DNA of 64,000 nucleotides from DASRDE01 sp035938175 (GCA_035938175.1 DASZHD010000046.1:1-64000); one strand, 5' to 3'; positions 34,712-44,758 are shown, counted from the stretch's first letter. The notes: generated from the letters alone by a model not told the origin. Numbers and translations: made by a program.

Positions 34712-35104
34712 CTCATAAAGCGCACCTCAGGTGCCCTGCGTTATGAGCGGCACGCACAAGGAGCATGGTAGCGATTACCGAACTACGTCAGCTCGGCGCC
34801 ACTTGTAAGGCGGCGCTGAATCGCGGCGTGTTCGTGGCTGAGGAATTCACATTGTATTTCTACCGTCACGCGGGGAGTGCTCTGCGATCTGTTTTACGGA
34901 TCGTTGTTGAACCGCGTAACGCTGTCGAAGGGACCGCATCTGAATTTCAGTGTGTTCGGCGGCACGAATGGGATCGGTGTAATAACAGCTGGCGATGAAG
35001 GCGCCTTCGCTCAAGCATGAAGCAATCCAAGAGCGTAATACGCTGAACATAAATGCTTTGCGGCATGCCAGCCGTATGGCACACTTCCGCGCTAGCCTTG
35101 GGAT
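34712..35104. other. Spacer between vsr and the methyltransferase genes; no confident gene
   Basis: An inverted repeat around the Vsr stop (CATAAAGCGCACCT...AGGTGCCCTGCGTTATG, 34713-34746) could be a terminator-like hairpin. A 77-codon frame (34765-34998) shows no similarity I recognise. A 37-codon frame starting at ATG 34994 ends in a TGA that overlaps the methyltransferase ATG region (ATATGAAG, 35103-35110). The latter could be a leader or controller peptide, but evidence is thin. Confidence 0.3.
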
Positions 35105-36550
35105 ATGAAGGTGCCATCTAACGCGACGGGCTTATCGCTGCTGGGCGATCGGGCTGAGGCAGATCGCATCATCGAACAGGCCGTCCGGTCGTGCCAGACC
35201 ACACGGGGCAATGGTTCGTATGATCCGCGCGATGCGGAACGCGTCTATTTTCGCATGACTCGTCGGCCGGGCCATCCCCGGTCCATAGGACGAGCGTTAA
35301 CTCAAATAGCTCGTCGTTTTTGCAAAGAAGCTGAAATCTCGTGTGCCGCGTGTCCTATTCGCCAGTTTTGCGAAACGGGCCGCTCGAATAGCAATGAGCA
35401 TCCCGCTGTCCCTTTCATCGACCTCTTTTGCGGTGCAGGGGGGTTTTCTTTAGGTTTTGAGGCGCTTGGATTTACGCCAGCGCTCTCAATTGACCACGAC
35501 CCATCGGCTGTGAGGACGTATAACTTTAATCGCCTGACGTCCGGCGGTCACGGCATACTTGCTGACATAGAAGACGTCGCTTACGACACAAGTCTTAGAG
35601 GCTTGGCGCCGCTAATCATAGGCGGTCCACCCTGTCAGCCATTCAGCATGGCAAATCGACAGCGCGCAGCATCCGATCAACGTGATCGCTTAATCGATGT
35701 TTTCCTGCACGCAACTATGACGTCTCAAGCGAAAGTCTTCGTAATTGAGAATGTTGCGGGCGTAAGGCAACGCGAAGAAGTGATCAAGTCCTTCGGCGAG
35801 CGGGTCGGGTATGTCATCTTTCAGCGCGAAATTAATGCTAGTGATGTCGGTGTTCCGCAAAACCGCAACCGTACGTTTATTTTTGGCGTCAAAGCAAAAA
35901 CGTGCGCTCAGCATAGCGAAGTAGAGGCGACATTTCTAAGGTTACTTTCCGAGCAGAGGCTGCTCCTAAAGACAGCACTGCGCGATGCCATACGTGACCT
36001 CCCGGCGTTGAGAGCACCTTATCAGAGTAATGCGACAGTAGCTGATTCCGAGACGGTGGGCTTTGCCGTGGCGCCGTTTCATGGCGGCACGTTGTCGCAA
36101 TACACCGAGATGTTGAATGGCGGCAAAAATCCTCAATTTCTTTTTAATCACCGGGCGAAGTATTTGAACGGCCGTGACCGAGAGATATACCGGCTGTTAC
36201 GCCCTGGAGAGAAATCTGACGCGGATAGCATAGCACATATAATGCCGTACAAGCATCGCGCGCATCTATTTCGCGATAAATTTTATCGACTTAAGTGGAC
36301 CGACGTGAGTAAGACGATCACTGCGCATATGTACTACGATTGCCACATGTATATTCATCCGACTCAAGCGCGCGGCCTAACACCTCGTGAGGCCGCGAGG
36401 ATACAGGGCTTCCCTGATTCATACTTCTTTGTGGGTCGTCCAAATGAGTGGTATCGGCAGATTGGGAATGCTGTAAGCCCGATCGTTGCGGGGGAGGTTG
36501 CTCGCATTGCGCATGGGCTACTTGCGCTTTTCGGGGAAACTGATCGTTAA
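35105..36550 (+). CDS. DNA cytosine-5 methyltransferase with N-terminal iron-sulfur-type cysteine motif
   Basis: 481 aa. Residues about 77-93 contain four cysteines spaced C-x6-C-x2-C-x5-C, the exact spacing of the [4Fe-4S] loop of endonuclease III-type glycosylases, within a short helical N-terminal segment. The methyltransferase follows: motif I FIDLFCGAGGFSLGF (about 102-116), motif IV GGPPCQPFS with the catalytic Cys, motif VI ENV, motif VIII QNRNRTF, motif IX/X LTPREAARIQGFPD and IGNAVSP. It methylates cytosine C5 in one strand of an unknown site. It overlaps the second methyltransferase gene (TAATG), forming a two-methyltransferase RM operon of LlaJI type. Confidence 0.9.
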   Translation: MKVPSNATGLSLLGDRAEADRIIEQAVRSCQTTRGNGSYDPRDAERVYFRMTRRPGHPRSIGRALTQIARRFCKEAEISCAACPIRQFCETGRSNSNEHPAVPFIDLFCGAGGFSLGFEALGFTPALSIDHDPSAVRTYNFNRLTSGGHGILADIEDVAYDTSLRGLAPLIIGGPPCQPFSMANRQRAASDQRDRLIDVFLHATMTSQAKVFVIENVAGVRQREEVIKSFGERVGYVIFQREINASDVGVPQNRNRTFIFGVKAKTCAQHSEVEATFLRLLSEQRLLLKTALRDAIRDLPALRAPYQSNATVADSETVGFAVAPFHGGTLSQYTEMLNGGKNPQFLFNHRAKYLNGRDREIYRLLRPGEKSDADSIAHIMPYKHRAHLFRDKFYRLKWTDVSKTITAHMYYDCHMYIHPTQARGLTPREAARIQGFPDSYFFVGRPNEWYRQIGNAVSPIVAGEVARIAHGLLALFGETDR

Positions 36551-37548
36551 TGCGAGCATTCGACGCATTCTCAGGAATCGGAGGGTTTCACGAGGCACTC
36601 CGTAGCTCGCGCAATCTCAAAGGCGTTATGGTGCGCGCAGCGGTAGATTCTGATCCCGCATGCAAATTGGTATATCAACGTTCATTCGGTGAACACGGCA
36701 TTTTTTTTAACGATATATTCGACATCGGTATAGGAGACCGTGAGGGTCGCGACTTGGGCGCTGTTGATTTGATAATGGCCGGTTTTCCGTGCCAACCGTT
36801 CGCGAACATTGGGAGGAGGGGCGGGATGGATGACCCTCGGGCGCGGACGTTCCTTCATCTCGTGGACATTCTAAAGACGTATCAACCGAAGTATGCCGTG
36901 CTAGAGAACGTCCAAAAACTCTCGAGTTTTGACAGTGGCGGAACGTATCGGGCAGTTTTGACCGCTTTAACTGCTGCCGGCTATCACGTGGAGCCTTTGG
37001 ATCTTTGTGCGTCGGATTTCGGTGTTCCGCAACAGCGTAGGCGACTGTATTTTGCCTGCGTTCATAAGCGTTTTAGAAAACTACCCTTTAAGCATCGGCT
37101 TCCTCGGCGCCATGGCCGGTTTCGCACTACGTGGCATCTATTGGAAAAAACTATGCCTGACCAGCATATTGTACCGCCTATGACTAGCCGCACCGTTTTC
37201 AAGCGGAACACGCGATGGCAAGGTGACTTGCAGATAGATCGTGTGATCGCCCGGCCGATATGCGCCACGATGGGCAAGTGGCATCGTGCAAATCAAGACA
37301 ATTACTACTCCGAATCTTACGTCTTCGGTCCACAACCAACGGGTTGGGGAGGTGGCCGTGATTACAGGCACGGCGAGCCAGTGCGCCGTATAACGCCGCT
37401 TGAAGGCTTGCGACTCCAAGGGTTTCAAGACGATTTCCTACGCGCATTCGAGGGAATATCAAATACAACGGCCTATCGACTTATCGGGAACGCCGTAGCG
37501 GTCCCCGTAGCGCAATCTGTGCTTGAATGGCTGCTCGCCAATGACTAG
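36550..37548 (+). CDS. DNA cytosine-5 methyltransferase (second of the pair)
   Basis: 332 aa. Motif I DAFSGIGGFHEAL (about 4-16), motif IV GFPCQPFANIG with the catalytic Cys (about 80), motif VI LENVQKL, motif VIII VPQQRRRLYF and C-terminal LEGLRLQGF plus LIGNAVAVPVA. It has no cysteine-cluster extension. Two methyltransferases side by side usually mean an asymmetric recognition site in which each strand has its own enzyme. It begins on the last base of the preceding stop; the AAA+ gene follows 21 bp later. Confidence 0.92.
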   Translation: MRAFDAFSGIGGFHEALRSSRNLKGVMVRAAVDSDPACKLVYQRSFGEHGIFFNDIFDIGIGDREGRDLGAVDLIMAGFPCQPFANIGRRGGMDDPRARTFLHLVDILKTYQPKYAVLENVQKLSSFDSGGTYRAVLTALTAAGYHVEPLDLCASDFGVPQQRRRLYFACVHKRFRKLPFKHRLPRRHGRFRTTWHLLEKTMPDQHIVPPMTSRTVFKRNTRWQGDLQIDRVIARPICATMGKWHRANQDNYYSESYVFGPQPTGWGGGRDYRHGEPVRRITPLEGLRLQGFQDDFLRAFEGISNTTAYRLIGNAVAVPVAQSVLEWLLAND

Positions 37549-37569
37549 CTTGGAATTGCTCATAGTACG

Positions 37570-39036
37570 ATGGACGTTGTAGAGACAAGCGCCGGCTTCG
37601 ACATCGCCCTTGCTCGGTTACGGGCGGCAAATTCCAATGTAGAAGATGAAACCTTCAAATGGGATGACGTTCGCGAAATTCTATGGCTTCAGCTCACAAA
37701 CACGGATGTCGTGGCTTCCCGCAAGACCACGGATAGGAGTCACGCTACATCCATCGAGATAACAGACGGCGCAAATACTTCCCCGAACAAGGTTCGCGAT
37801 TTCTTCCCAGCTCTCGCATTCAGCGAGAGATACCCTGAGCGACGAACCGCCGTACCGATTCGTTGGCGGCGCGAAAACGTAACCGGGCTGACGGAGCGTT
37901 TTGGCCAACCGAAGAGCGAGGAACCTGGTTGGGATTTAGGCACATGTCAGATACGTCGTACAAGGAACCGCAACGAGACCCAGAACCCCGGGTTGATGAT
38001 CGCATACGAAAACGATATGCACGATCTTCGCGCTGCTCTACAAGAACACGACGCGCTTGTATTTGTACGGCGCGGCGGTGTACTCTCTTATGAGGTGTTC
38101 GGAATTGCACCTGAGCCACCATTCGACCCCATTCTAAACGGCAAACGGATCTTCGTTCGTGATCCGAGTCCAGGCGATCGCCGACAAGTATGGACTTACA
38201 AAGATGCAAGGTTGCGATCGCTGGTCTCGTTCCTGGAGCAACCGGCCGGCCCGCAGGCGCAATCTCAAATTGATCGGGTTGTCGCAATCGCGAAAGAGCA
38301 TGGGTCCACTGCAATTATCGCTCTCGCTGGCGTACCAGGTACCGGGAAGACGTACGTTTCCGAGCGAGCGGCAATCGCTATAGCGGGCGACCGGAGCCGG
38401 GTAGAAGTTGTGCAGTTTCATGCCGCATACGCGTATGAGGAATTTGTAGAAGGCATTACCTTTGAAGGCGAGCCGAAGAGCGGGTTGCTTCTAAGGCTAA
38501 ATGAAAAGGCTGCACAAGACCTTAGCAATACGTACGTACTTGTCATTGAAGAGCTAACTCGCGCCGATCTCAGCGCGGTGTTAGGCGAGCTCCTGACGTA
38601 CATTGAGTATCGCGACCGCTTCGTGACGCTTCCGTACAGCGGTAAAAAGTTTCGGTTGGCGCCCAACGTTATAGTGCTTGCGACCTATAACCCCACGGAT
38701 CGTTCGGCCCTTGAGGTGGACGCAGCACTGCTGCGCCGGCTACGCATCATAGACTTTTTGCCGTCGTACGATCTTGCGTTTGAGATACTGAAGTTTAATG
38801 GCGTCGATGACGAAACCGCCACGAAAGCAGCTTCCGTCATGCTGGTGCAGAAGGCTGACCCTCGGTGGGCTTTTAGAATGCCCTTTGGGCATGGAATTTA
38901 CGCGGACGTTCGTGGCGTTAACGACCTACAAGACCTTTGGGAGCAACGTATCAGCCGGTTCTTGCATGGGCCGTGGGAAGATCATCCGTATGCCGCCGAT
39001 ATCACTGCCGCTTATCCGTGGCGTAAAAATGCATGA
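37570..39036 (+). CDS. McrB-like AAA+ restriction subunit (LlaJI R1-type)
   Basis: 488 aa. The N-terminal 220 residues are probably the DNA-recognition domain and are not similar to E. coli McrB. The motor half has Walker A GVPGTGKTY (about 256-264), the McrB-type FHAAYAYEEFVEGI, Walker B VLVIEELTRAD (about 320-330) and a sensor-like segment ATYNPTDRSALEVDAALLRR. McrB proteins use GTP to move DNA towards a nuclease partner. With two C5 methyltransferases upstream and an McrC-like gene overlapping downstream, this fits the type II LlaJI/BsuMI arrangement rather than a stand-alone modification-dependent McrBC. Confidence 0.88.
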   Translation: MDVVETSAGFDIALARLRAANSNVEDETFKWDDVREILWLQLTNTDVVASRKTTDRSHATSIEITDGANTSPNKVRDFFPALAFSERYPERRTAVPIRWRRENVTGLTERFGQPKSEEPGWDLGTCQIRRTRNRNETQNPGLMIAYENDMHDLRAALQEHDALVFVRRGGVLSYEVFGIAPEPPFDPILNGKRIFVRDPSPGDRRQVWTYKDARLRSLVSFLEQPAGPQAQSQIDRVVAIAKEHGSTAIIALAGVPGTGKTYVSERAAIAIAGDRSRVEVVQFHAAYAYEEFVEGITFEGEPKSGLLLRLNEKAAQDLSNTYVLVIEELTRADLSAVLGELLTYIEYRDRFVTLPYSGKKFRLAPNVIVLATYNPTDRSALEVDAALLRRLRIIDFLPSYDLAFEILKFNGVDDETATKAASVMLVQKADPRWAFRMPFGHGIYADVRGVNDLQDLWEQRISRFLHGPWEDHPYAADITAAYPWRKNA

Positions 39037-40273
39037 CCAAGAATTGCCTAAAGCTGTGTTGCAGATGCGGGAGTGGGGACGGCGCGATATATCGACTGCC
39101 GACGCATTAACTTTTATTTCCGATGGCGCGTTCGGGCTATTATCTTCGCAAAATGTGTTGCAGGTTGTACGCGATCGGCGTGGCATCGCTTTGCGGGCAT
39201 TCAGCTATGTGGGTCGATGTGACATCAACGACAAAAAGATCATAGTTGAACCGCGACTTTCCTGCAGCTACGACCCGCTTATCAAAGAGCTTGACGCGTT
39301 AGATGCAAAGGCGGTCAATGGAGTACTCGAGCAGCTTTCGCTCGGTAGTACCGGCCGGTCTTTCATTGAAGCATTCATTTCAGCGGCTCAAAGCTATTTC
39401 AGCATTGGGCGGCTGAATCGCTACACTGCGGTGGATGAAGCTAGCCGGTTCGCGAGAGGAAAGATAATTACTCCGGCTACAATACGGCTTCGAGCCCGCG
39501 GGCGGAGCAACGTTGTCGTTACGCGGCGACGGACCCTGTCCCCCCCGACGCTGGCTCATAGTGCGCTGCGTCAGGCGCTTCTCTTGGCTGAGCAGCAGTT
39601 ACTGAATCATGACAACCAAGATTCTCGCATCATAGAGCTGCGATCTCTAAGCCGGCTGTTGCCGATCGCGATGCCTACGTCGCTGAACCTTTTGCTGGAC
39701 GCATGCGATGAAGCTCAAAAAGCATCCGCACCGTACATACGCGATCTTTTTAAGATCGTAAAGATAATTTTGCTGGGCGGTGCCGACAGTTCTCTCTCGG
39801 TACCGATCATCCAACTTGATCGCGCCATGTTCTTCGACATGGCGAAAGTAATAGAAAATGCGGTGCGCAGAATAGTAGCTCGTTCACTCTCATCCCATCG
39901 CGTGTTGGATGGTAACGTGCATAAGCAGCCTTTCTTGCAGAATCCCATCAGTCTGGGGGAACCAGATATCGTTATCTATGATAGATCTAGGCTTATTGCC
40001 TTGATGGATGTAAAAGATAAGATCGTGGTGTCGGCGTCACGGGACGATGTATATCAGATATTTAGCCACTGTGTAGGTGCCGGTGCGAACCTTGGAGTCC
40101 TGATATTCATTGGCGAGGATTATGAAAGCCCCAAGCTAATTGGCGCGTGGGACTCACGGATATCCCTATTGCAAACCACCATTCGTCCCAACGAACCGGA
40201 GCGAGATCTGCGTCTAATGCTTTCGCAGCTAGCTATCGCGCGCGAAGAATCCTTTGCCACTAATAGGGCCTAG
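39029..40273 (+). CDS. McrC-like PD-(D/E)xK restriction nuclease subunit (LlaJI R2-type)
   Basis: 414 aa from ATG 39029, overlapping the AAA+ gene by 8 bp; the longer in-frame ORF start (38798) lies inside the AAA+ gene and is rejected. The N-terminal half resembles McrC: EWGRRDISTADAL and IIVEPRLSCSYDPLIKEL. The C-terminal nuclease core is EPDIVIYDRSRLIALMDVKDK (about 309-329), with Asp and D-x-K in the PD-(D/E)xK order. It should cleave DNA when engaged by the AAA+ subunit. Confidence 0.85.
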   Translation: MHDQELPKAVLQMREWGRRDISTADALTFISDGAFGLLSSQNVLQVVRDRRGIALRAFSYVGRCDINDKKIIVEPRLSCSYDPLIKELDALDAKAVNGVLEQLSLGSTGRSFIEAFISAAQSYFSIGRLNRYTAVDEASRFARGKIITPATIRLRARGRSNVVVTRRRTLSPPTLAHSALRQALLLAEQQLLNHDNQDSRIIELRSLSRLLPIAMPTSLNLLLDACDEAQKASAPYIRDLFKIVKIILLGGADSSLSVPIIQLDRAMFFDMAKVIENAVRRIVARSLSSHRVLDGNVHKQPFLQNPISLGEPDIVIYDRSRLIALMDVKDKIVVSASRDDVYQIFSHCVGAGANLGVLIFIGEDYESPKLIGAWDSRISLLQTTIRPNEPERDLRLMLSQLAIAREESFATNRA

Positions 40274-41311
40274 AGCGCTCATCGTTCATAAGGCCACTGA
40301 CTTAAGGATTAGTCGCTCTGGGTGGCTCGGAACCAGGTCTATCGCGATAGCAACGGCCATCGATTTATTCATGAATGCGCGCAGAAACCGCTTTCCGCAC
40401 GATGGGCGTTAACGCGCAGCCCGTACAGCTATTAGTATCAGATGATGCGAGCAAATTAACTAGCAACGCGTTTAAGTTCAAGTAGTTTGTGTGTGGCTGA
40501 GCTAATACGGAGTCCTCTGAGCGGCATCATTATGCCGTTTACCACAACGAGAAAACGTTCGCCGAAGGCACGACATGCGTGGGCGAGATCAGCCGATATG
40601 GCTGCCACTTCGTTCATCAGGATCCCCAAATCATCACGAACGCGTCTCCGTAGCGGAATCGGCGCGTACGTCGGCTCAAGCGGCAAAGTTCGCCATCGAA
40701 TACCGGCGATGCGGAGTCTGTCATCCGCGCCGCCGGACGCGATCAGGTCCGCCAATGCTTTTGTGTGCGTCGAATGGGGATGCTGCAGGCTGACGTCTCC
40801 CCATGAGTGCCCCCGCTGATATGTGGAATCTGGGGCGTGAGCGTCGAAAGGAAAACCACATGCGCAAGTCCCAATTCACCGAAGCTCGGGTCGTCGGCCT
40901 TCTCGCAAAATCGACAGACCTTAAAATATTCCACCTTCCGTGCGATGGGATCTCCTACGCTGATGGCTACCGTCGGTAAATTGTTCCCGAGGCTGGTGTG
41001 TGCCTTTGCCCCAGCCCGTGTTCTTTCCAGTATCGACTAGTGTGAGAGTCGTCCAAACGCCGGGACATCAGCGCACAGCGAACGCGTTGACACTTCCAAC
41101 TCATCGGATACGAACGGTCAGGTCTGTAGGAAGATCGGGCATGCGGAGGACTCGCGGCCTTGGCCAAGCATGCCAGTCAACAAAAGTGCAGTCGTCAATG
41201 GCGTTTTGGTAAGATTCGTTAGCGTTGTTACAACCTCCGCGATTCGTGAGTAACAGCCAACGTATAATGGTCTGATAACGATGTTGGTCTCTTTGGATCA
41301 TAGCGAGACGG
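40274..41311. other. About 1 kb between converging island genes; decayed coding only
   Basis: No intact gene is supported. On the minus strand two frames look like pieces of one broken gene. GTG 40934 begins with VCRFCEKADDPSFGELG (a Cys-pair start). After a frame change near 40858 the coding-like sequence continues as CGFPFDAHAPDS and on to a stop at 40456 (residues such as LGILMNEVAAISADLAHACRAF). I do not recognise it. The rest (40967-41311) holds only short frames. This is compatible with decay at an island junction. Confidence 0.4.
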
Positions 41312-44300
41312 TCACTTCTTTTCGGCCTCTTGCACGTACGCACAGAGAAGATTAACGAGGGCCATCTGCTCGGGAGTACGGCAACGAATTTGCAGTAGAC
41401 GCGGTGAGCAGAAGAGCACGCTTAGACATTGCGCGCGCGAGATGGCGACGTTGAAGCGGTTCTTCTCGAAGAGAAATTCCATATTGCGCGGCAGATCTTC
41501 ACCGCTCGACGTCGCCATGGAGTACAGCACAATTGGGGCCTGAAGCCCCTGGAATTTGTCGACCGTGCCGACCGCGATATGTCCGAAGCCTGCCGCTCGA
41601 AGGCGCTGCTTGATTAAGACGCGCTGTGCGTTGTAGGGCGACACGATGAGAATGCTTGACTCGGTAATTGGGCGCCCGGATTCGGTACGCGTTTTGTAGG
41701 TGCCGCGCATGAGCAGCCTCACCTCTCTTACGATCGCTGCGGCTTCCTCGACAGAGGACCGGCGGTTGCCTTCGTGATCGATCGGTCTCCAACGCAGCCC
41801 ACTTCCCGCAAGACCGGGCGAAGTAACTGCATTAATCTCGTTCCCCTCGGCCGGCCTAAGACGGCCTTCATAGACTGCGTCAGAGATGAAGCCGCAAATC
41901 GACGGATGCATCCGCCAGGAGTGCAGCAAAAAGATGCCGCGGTCTTCAGGAATAGTCGCATGATCGCCCAAGAGATGCTGAAGAATGGACCGGCTGATGC
42001 CTGGCGGATGCTTTCCTTGTGAGACTTGTGCAAGCTGGAGAGGGTCACCGAGTAGCACGACACTTCTCGCGGCCCGTGCGCAGGCGATCGCGTCGGCGAT
42101 AGGAAGTTGACCGGCCTCGTCGATTATCAACACATCGAAGGCGTTCGCCGCATTGCCCAATGCGAAAAGCCAGGGCGTACCCGAAACCAGTTCATACTGC
42201 TCCTTGAGAGCATCGTCTGACTTCTTTTGATTAACGACTAACGCTCTTTCCCCGAGCGCCGACACGTATTGATCCTCGTCGTCGGTGTATTTGTGTGCGC
42301 CCCGGAAAACGTGTGAATCCTCGACCGCCGCTTTTTCCACGGCGGCTACGAGGTTGTGCGCTGCCTTGTGGCTGCGCGCCAGCACGCCAACACGCTTACC
42401 GGCTTTCAAGAGCTCTACGATCGCGCGACCGCCCGTCGTACTCTTCCCAGTTCCGGGCGGTCCTTGTACGACGAGATAGCTGGAATCGAGTTCGAGAACT
42501 GCCTTCGCGAGGGATTGCCCATCGACGTGCGCCGGCTGAATGGTAGTGCCTGGCTGGTGGCCCTTCATCCGAGGAAATGCCATAAGCAGCATATCCACGA
42601 TTGCTGGGTGCTCGTTTTGGAGTCTACCGTCGATATAGAGCCGTGCGATATCGGCGAGAGCCTGGCGTTGGGGACCGCCGTCAAACGGTTTGGGAACCAG
42701 GGCGCGTAGCGCTGCATGATCCTCTTGCGGCCACCGGCGAAGTTGGAGTGTCCGAGTCTCATCATCGAGACTGACGAGCTCCCCGGCGCTCTTCATGGTA
42801 TCTGGATCGTGAACGTGGGACCCGACGACGATGCCGTGCTGTTGTTCCGGAAAAGAAAACGTGTACGTCAACTTACGTTTGCCGGCCACCTTGATGGGTT
42901 CAATTTCCGGGCACCAGTTGAGTTCGCCGATACATTCGTGATCAAATTCCGCGAGTTCGTCGGCGTTGCGACAGCGATGGAAGTACTCCCACCACGATGG
43001 CTTCGCTTCGCTGCGATGGTAGTCGATTAGGTTTGCAAGATACCAGCGAAGTCGTTCGTCATCTGATAGCGCCCCCAGAGCAGCGAGATCGGCAGGCGGT
43101 TCTAGTCCAGCCAGAATCTGCTCGCGAAGCTCGCGCGTCGCGGCATTCTCTGCGCGTTTTTCCTCGCTCGGCGGCTTAGAGGCGTCGGGTACGAACCAGG
43201 GAAGATCGATTTTTTGGTCACGCTGCAATTGTTCGCGTCGTTCGAGAAGCCAATTGTGGAGGTGAAATGTCGAGCGGCAATCCTCATCGTTGTAGTGTCG
43301 GATCATCTCTAGGATCGAAGCGTCTCGGCGGTCTAGCCACTCTTCGAACAAGAGAATCGAGTCATCGCCGCGCTTAAGGTCTGCCGTACGATGGAAGTCG
43401 TAGAATGGCTCCAACTTCTTGATCGAGTAGCTCTCTTGTGAGATGCGAAGGCCTTGGCGCACTACCGTATAGAGATCCACAAAGACCTGAGCGCGCAGAA
43501 GGTCGTCGAATTCGTCAACGAGCGTGTTGTAACGAGTCGTAAGACGGCCTAAGGCCGTCTTTTCGTAGCTCGCATAGTGATAGACATGCATATTGGGATA
43601 TTTCTCGCGCCATTCCATGACGAAGGCAAGAAAGTCGGTTACTGCCCCTCTCTGCTCGACGAGCGAATGCGCCCAATAGGCGACGTACCGATCCTCTGCC
43701 GGCATGTAGACGCCGAACAAATACTCCAGGCCGGTCTCGGGTGCGTAGTAGGGGTCCCCCTCCATATCAAAGTAGAGATCGCCCTCGTCGCGCTCTGGAA
43801 GGAGCGAGAACCCGCGCTTTGGATCGCTCGGAAGGATCCTGAAATGGTACGCATCTTTTCCGGTTACGCCGGCCTCGATGGACTTGCGTTGCAGCACTTG
43901 TAGTTGGGCTTGCTGCGCCAAGTTATCAAAGGTGCCTGGATTGAAGCCGGTTGGTCGTGTTCCATTGGCATTGGCGAGCTGCGCAACCGTCGTGATTCCA
44001 TCGGCATTGAGTTTGGCGATCTGATCGCGGCGCATCCAGGCGACAAGGCTGAGATGGTCGTCCTTGCGTCGTCGTTGGTCACAAACCGGGTCCCACTCAC
44101 AGAGTAAGCAGTGCTCAACCTTGTCCGGATAGGCTTGGAGGACTTCGATATTCTGCAAGAACCATTTCCGTAGATGACGGTAATACGCCAAATAGTCGTG
44201 TATGGCAAAGGACCGCTCCTCACCGCTTCCGAGCGCGACCATCATGTGTCTGGGAAGAAGCCCGTCTTGGAGGCGGCTGAGGTGCTCGCTGTACGAGCAG

Positions 44301-44758
44301 AGTTGAATAAGGAAATACGCCTTCGCTGAGCGCGCGAGCTTCGTGTCGATGACTTCGTAGCTGAAACCCGAGGGGGTCCGTTCATCTTGAATTCGTCGAA
44401 GAAAATCAGCGCGCCCGAGAAATGCACCGTCAAAGAAAGTGGGCTGATAGATATAGGAAACGCCGCCTTCCATCGCTCGGCGTGTAGCTTGATCGGCCGC
44501 GATCAGACCGTTGATGGATCGATCCGCAAGACGGGCAGGGAACTCGTGCACCGAGGCGTCGCTGCGCTTGAGCCGATCCAAGAATCGTTGCTCGTGTTCT
44601 TCGCCTTTGCGTCCTAGCAGGTCCGACGTCGGATCGGATGGTGGCGCCGTCAATCCACCCAATGCGACCTGACGCTGAAGCTCGCTGAGGTGGGGACACT
44701 CCAGAAAATTGTTGAGGTCCGTCGCTGAAAAGATCAGTCGACCATCGGCCCGCTGCAG
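41312..44758 (-). CDS. TM0106-type RecB-like nuclease fused to a Dna2/UPF1-like helicase, probable CTG start
   Basis: 1148 aa from CTG 44758, with AAGGAG 6 nt upstream; the first standard codon in frame is TTG 44662. The extra 32 codons include the family-typical DLNNFLECPHL, whose Cys, together with HCLLCEWDPVC (C-x2-C-x5-C), completes the four-cysteine iron-sulfur pattern of RecB/Cas4-like nucleases. DEGDLYFDMEGDP starts an RNase H/exonuclease-like middle domain. The C-terminal superfamily 1 helicase has GPPGTGKST, LIIDEAGQLP, LLGDPLQLAQ, TVDKFQG and NVAISRAQ. It probably unwinds and degrades DNA. It lies in the restriction island but on the opposite strand, so a defence role is plausible, not shown. 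Confidence 0.85.
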   Translation of the reverse strand: MQRADGRLIFSATDLNNFLECPHLSELQRQVALGGLTAPPSDPTSDLLGRKGEEHEQRFLDRLKRSDASVHEFPARLADRSINGLIAADQATRRAMEGGVSYIYQPTFFDGAFLGRADFLRRIQDERTPSGFSYEVIDTKLARSAKAYFLIQLCSYSEHLSRLQDGLLPRHMMVALGSGEERSFAIHDYLAYYRHLRKWFLQNIEVLQAYPDKVEHCLLCEWDPVCDQRRRKDDHLSLVAWMRRDQIAKLNADGITTVAQLANANGTRPTGFNPGTFDNLAQQAQLQVLQRKSIEAGVTGKDAYHFRILPSDPKRGFSLLPERDEGDLYFDMEGDPYYAPETGLEYLFGVYMPAEDRYVAYWAHSLVEQRGAVTDFLAFVMEWREKYPNMHVYHYASYEKTALGRLTTRYNTLVDEFDDLLRAQVFVDLYTVVRQGLRISQESYSIKKLEPFYDFHRTADLKRGDDSILLFEEWLDRRDASILEMIRHYNDEDCRSTFHLHNWLLERREQLQRDQKIDLPWFVPDASKPPSEEKRAENAATRELREQILAGLEPPADLAALGALSDDERLRWYLANLIDYHRSEAKPSWWEYFHRCRNADELAEFDHECIGELNWCPEIEPIKVAGKRKLTYTFSFPEQQHGIVVGSHVHDPDTMKSAGELVSLDDETRTLQLRRWPQEDHAALRALVPKPFDGGPQRQALADIARLYIDGRLQNEHPAIVDMLLMAFPRMKGHQPGTTIQPAHVDGQSLAKAVLELDSSYLVVQGPPGTGKSTTGGRAIVELLKAGKRVGVLARSHKAAHNLVAAVEKAAVEDSHVFRGAHKYTDDEDQYVSALGERALVVNQKKSDDALKEQYELVSGTPWLFALGNAANAFDVLIIDEAGQLPIADAIACARAARSVVLLGDPLQLAQVSQGKHPPGISRSILQHLLGDHATIPEDRGIFLLHSWRMHPSICGFISDAVYEGRLRPAEGNEINAVTSPGLAGSGLRWRPIDHEGNRRSSVEEAAAIVREVRLLMRGTYKTRTESGRPITESSILIVSPYNAQRVLIKQRLRAAGFGHIAVGTVDKFQGLQAPIVLYSMATSSGEDLPRNMEFLFEKNRFNVAISRAQCLSVLFCSPRLLQIRCRTPEQMALVNLLCAYVQEAEKK

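Noticed and set aside
40967..41343. Two short minus frames between the McrC-like and helicase genes
   Set aside because: No ribosome-binding site, no family similarity, and composition like non-coding spacer.
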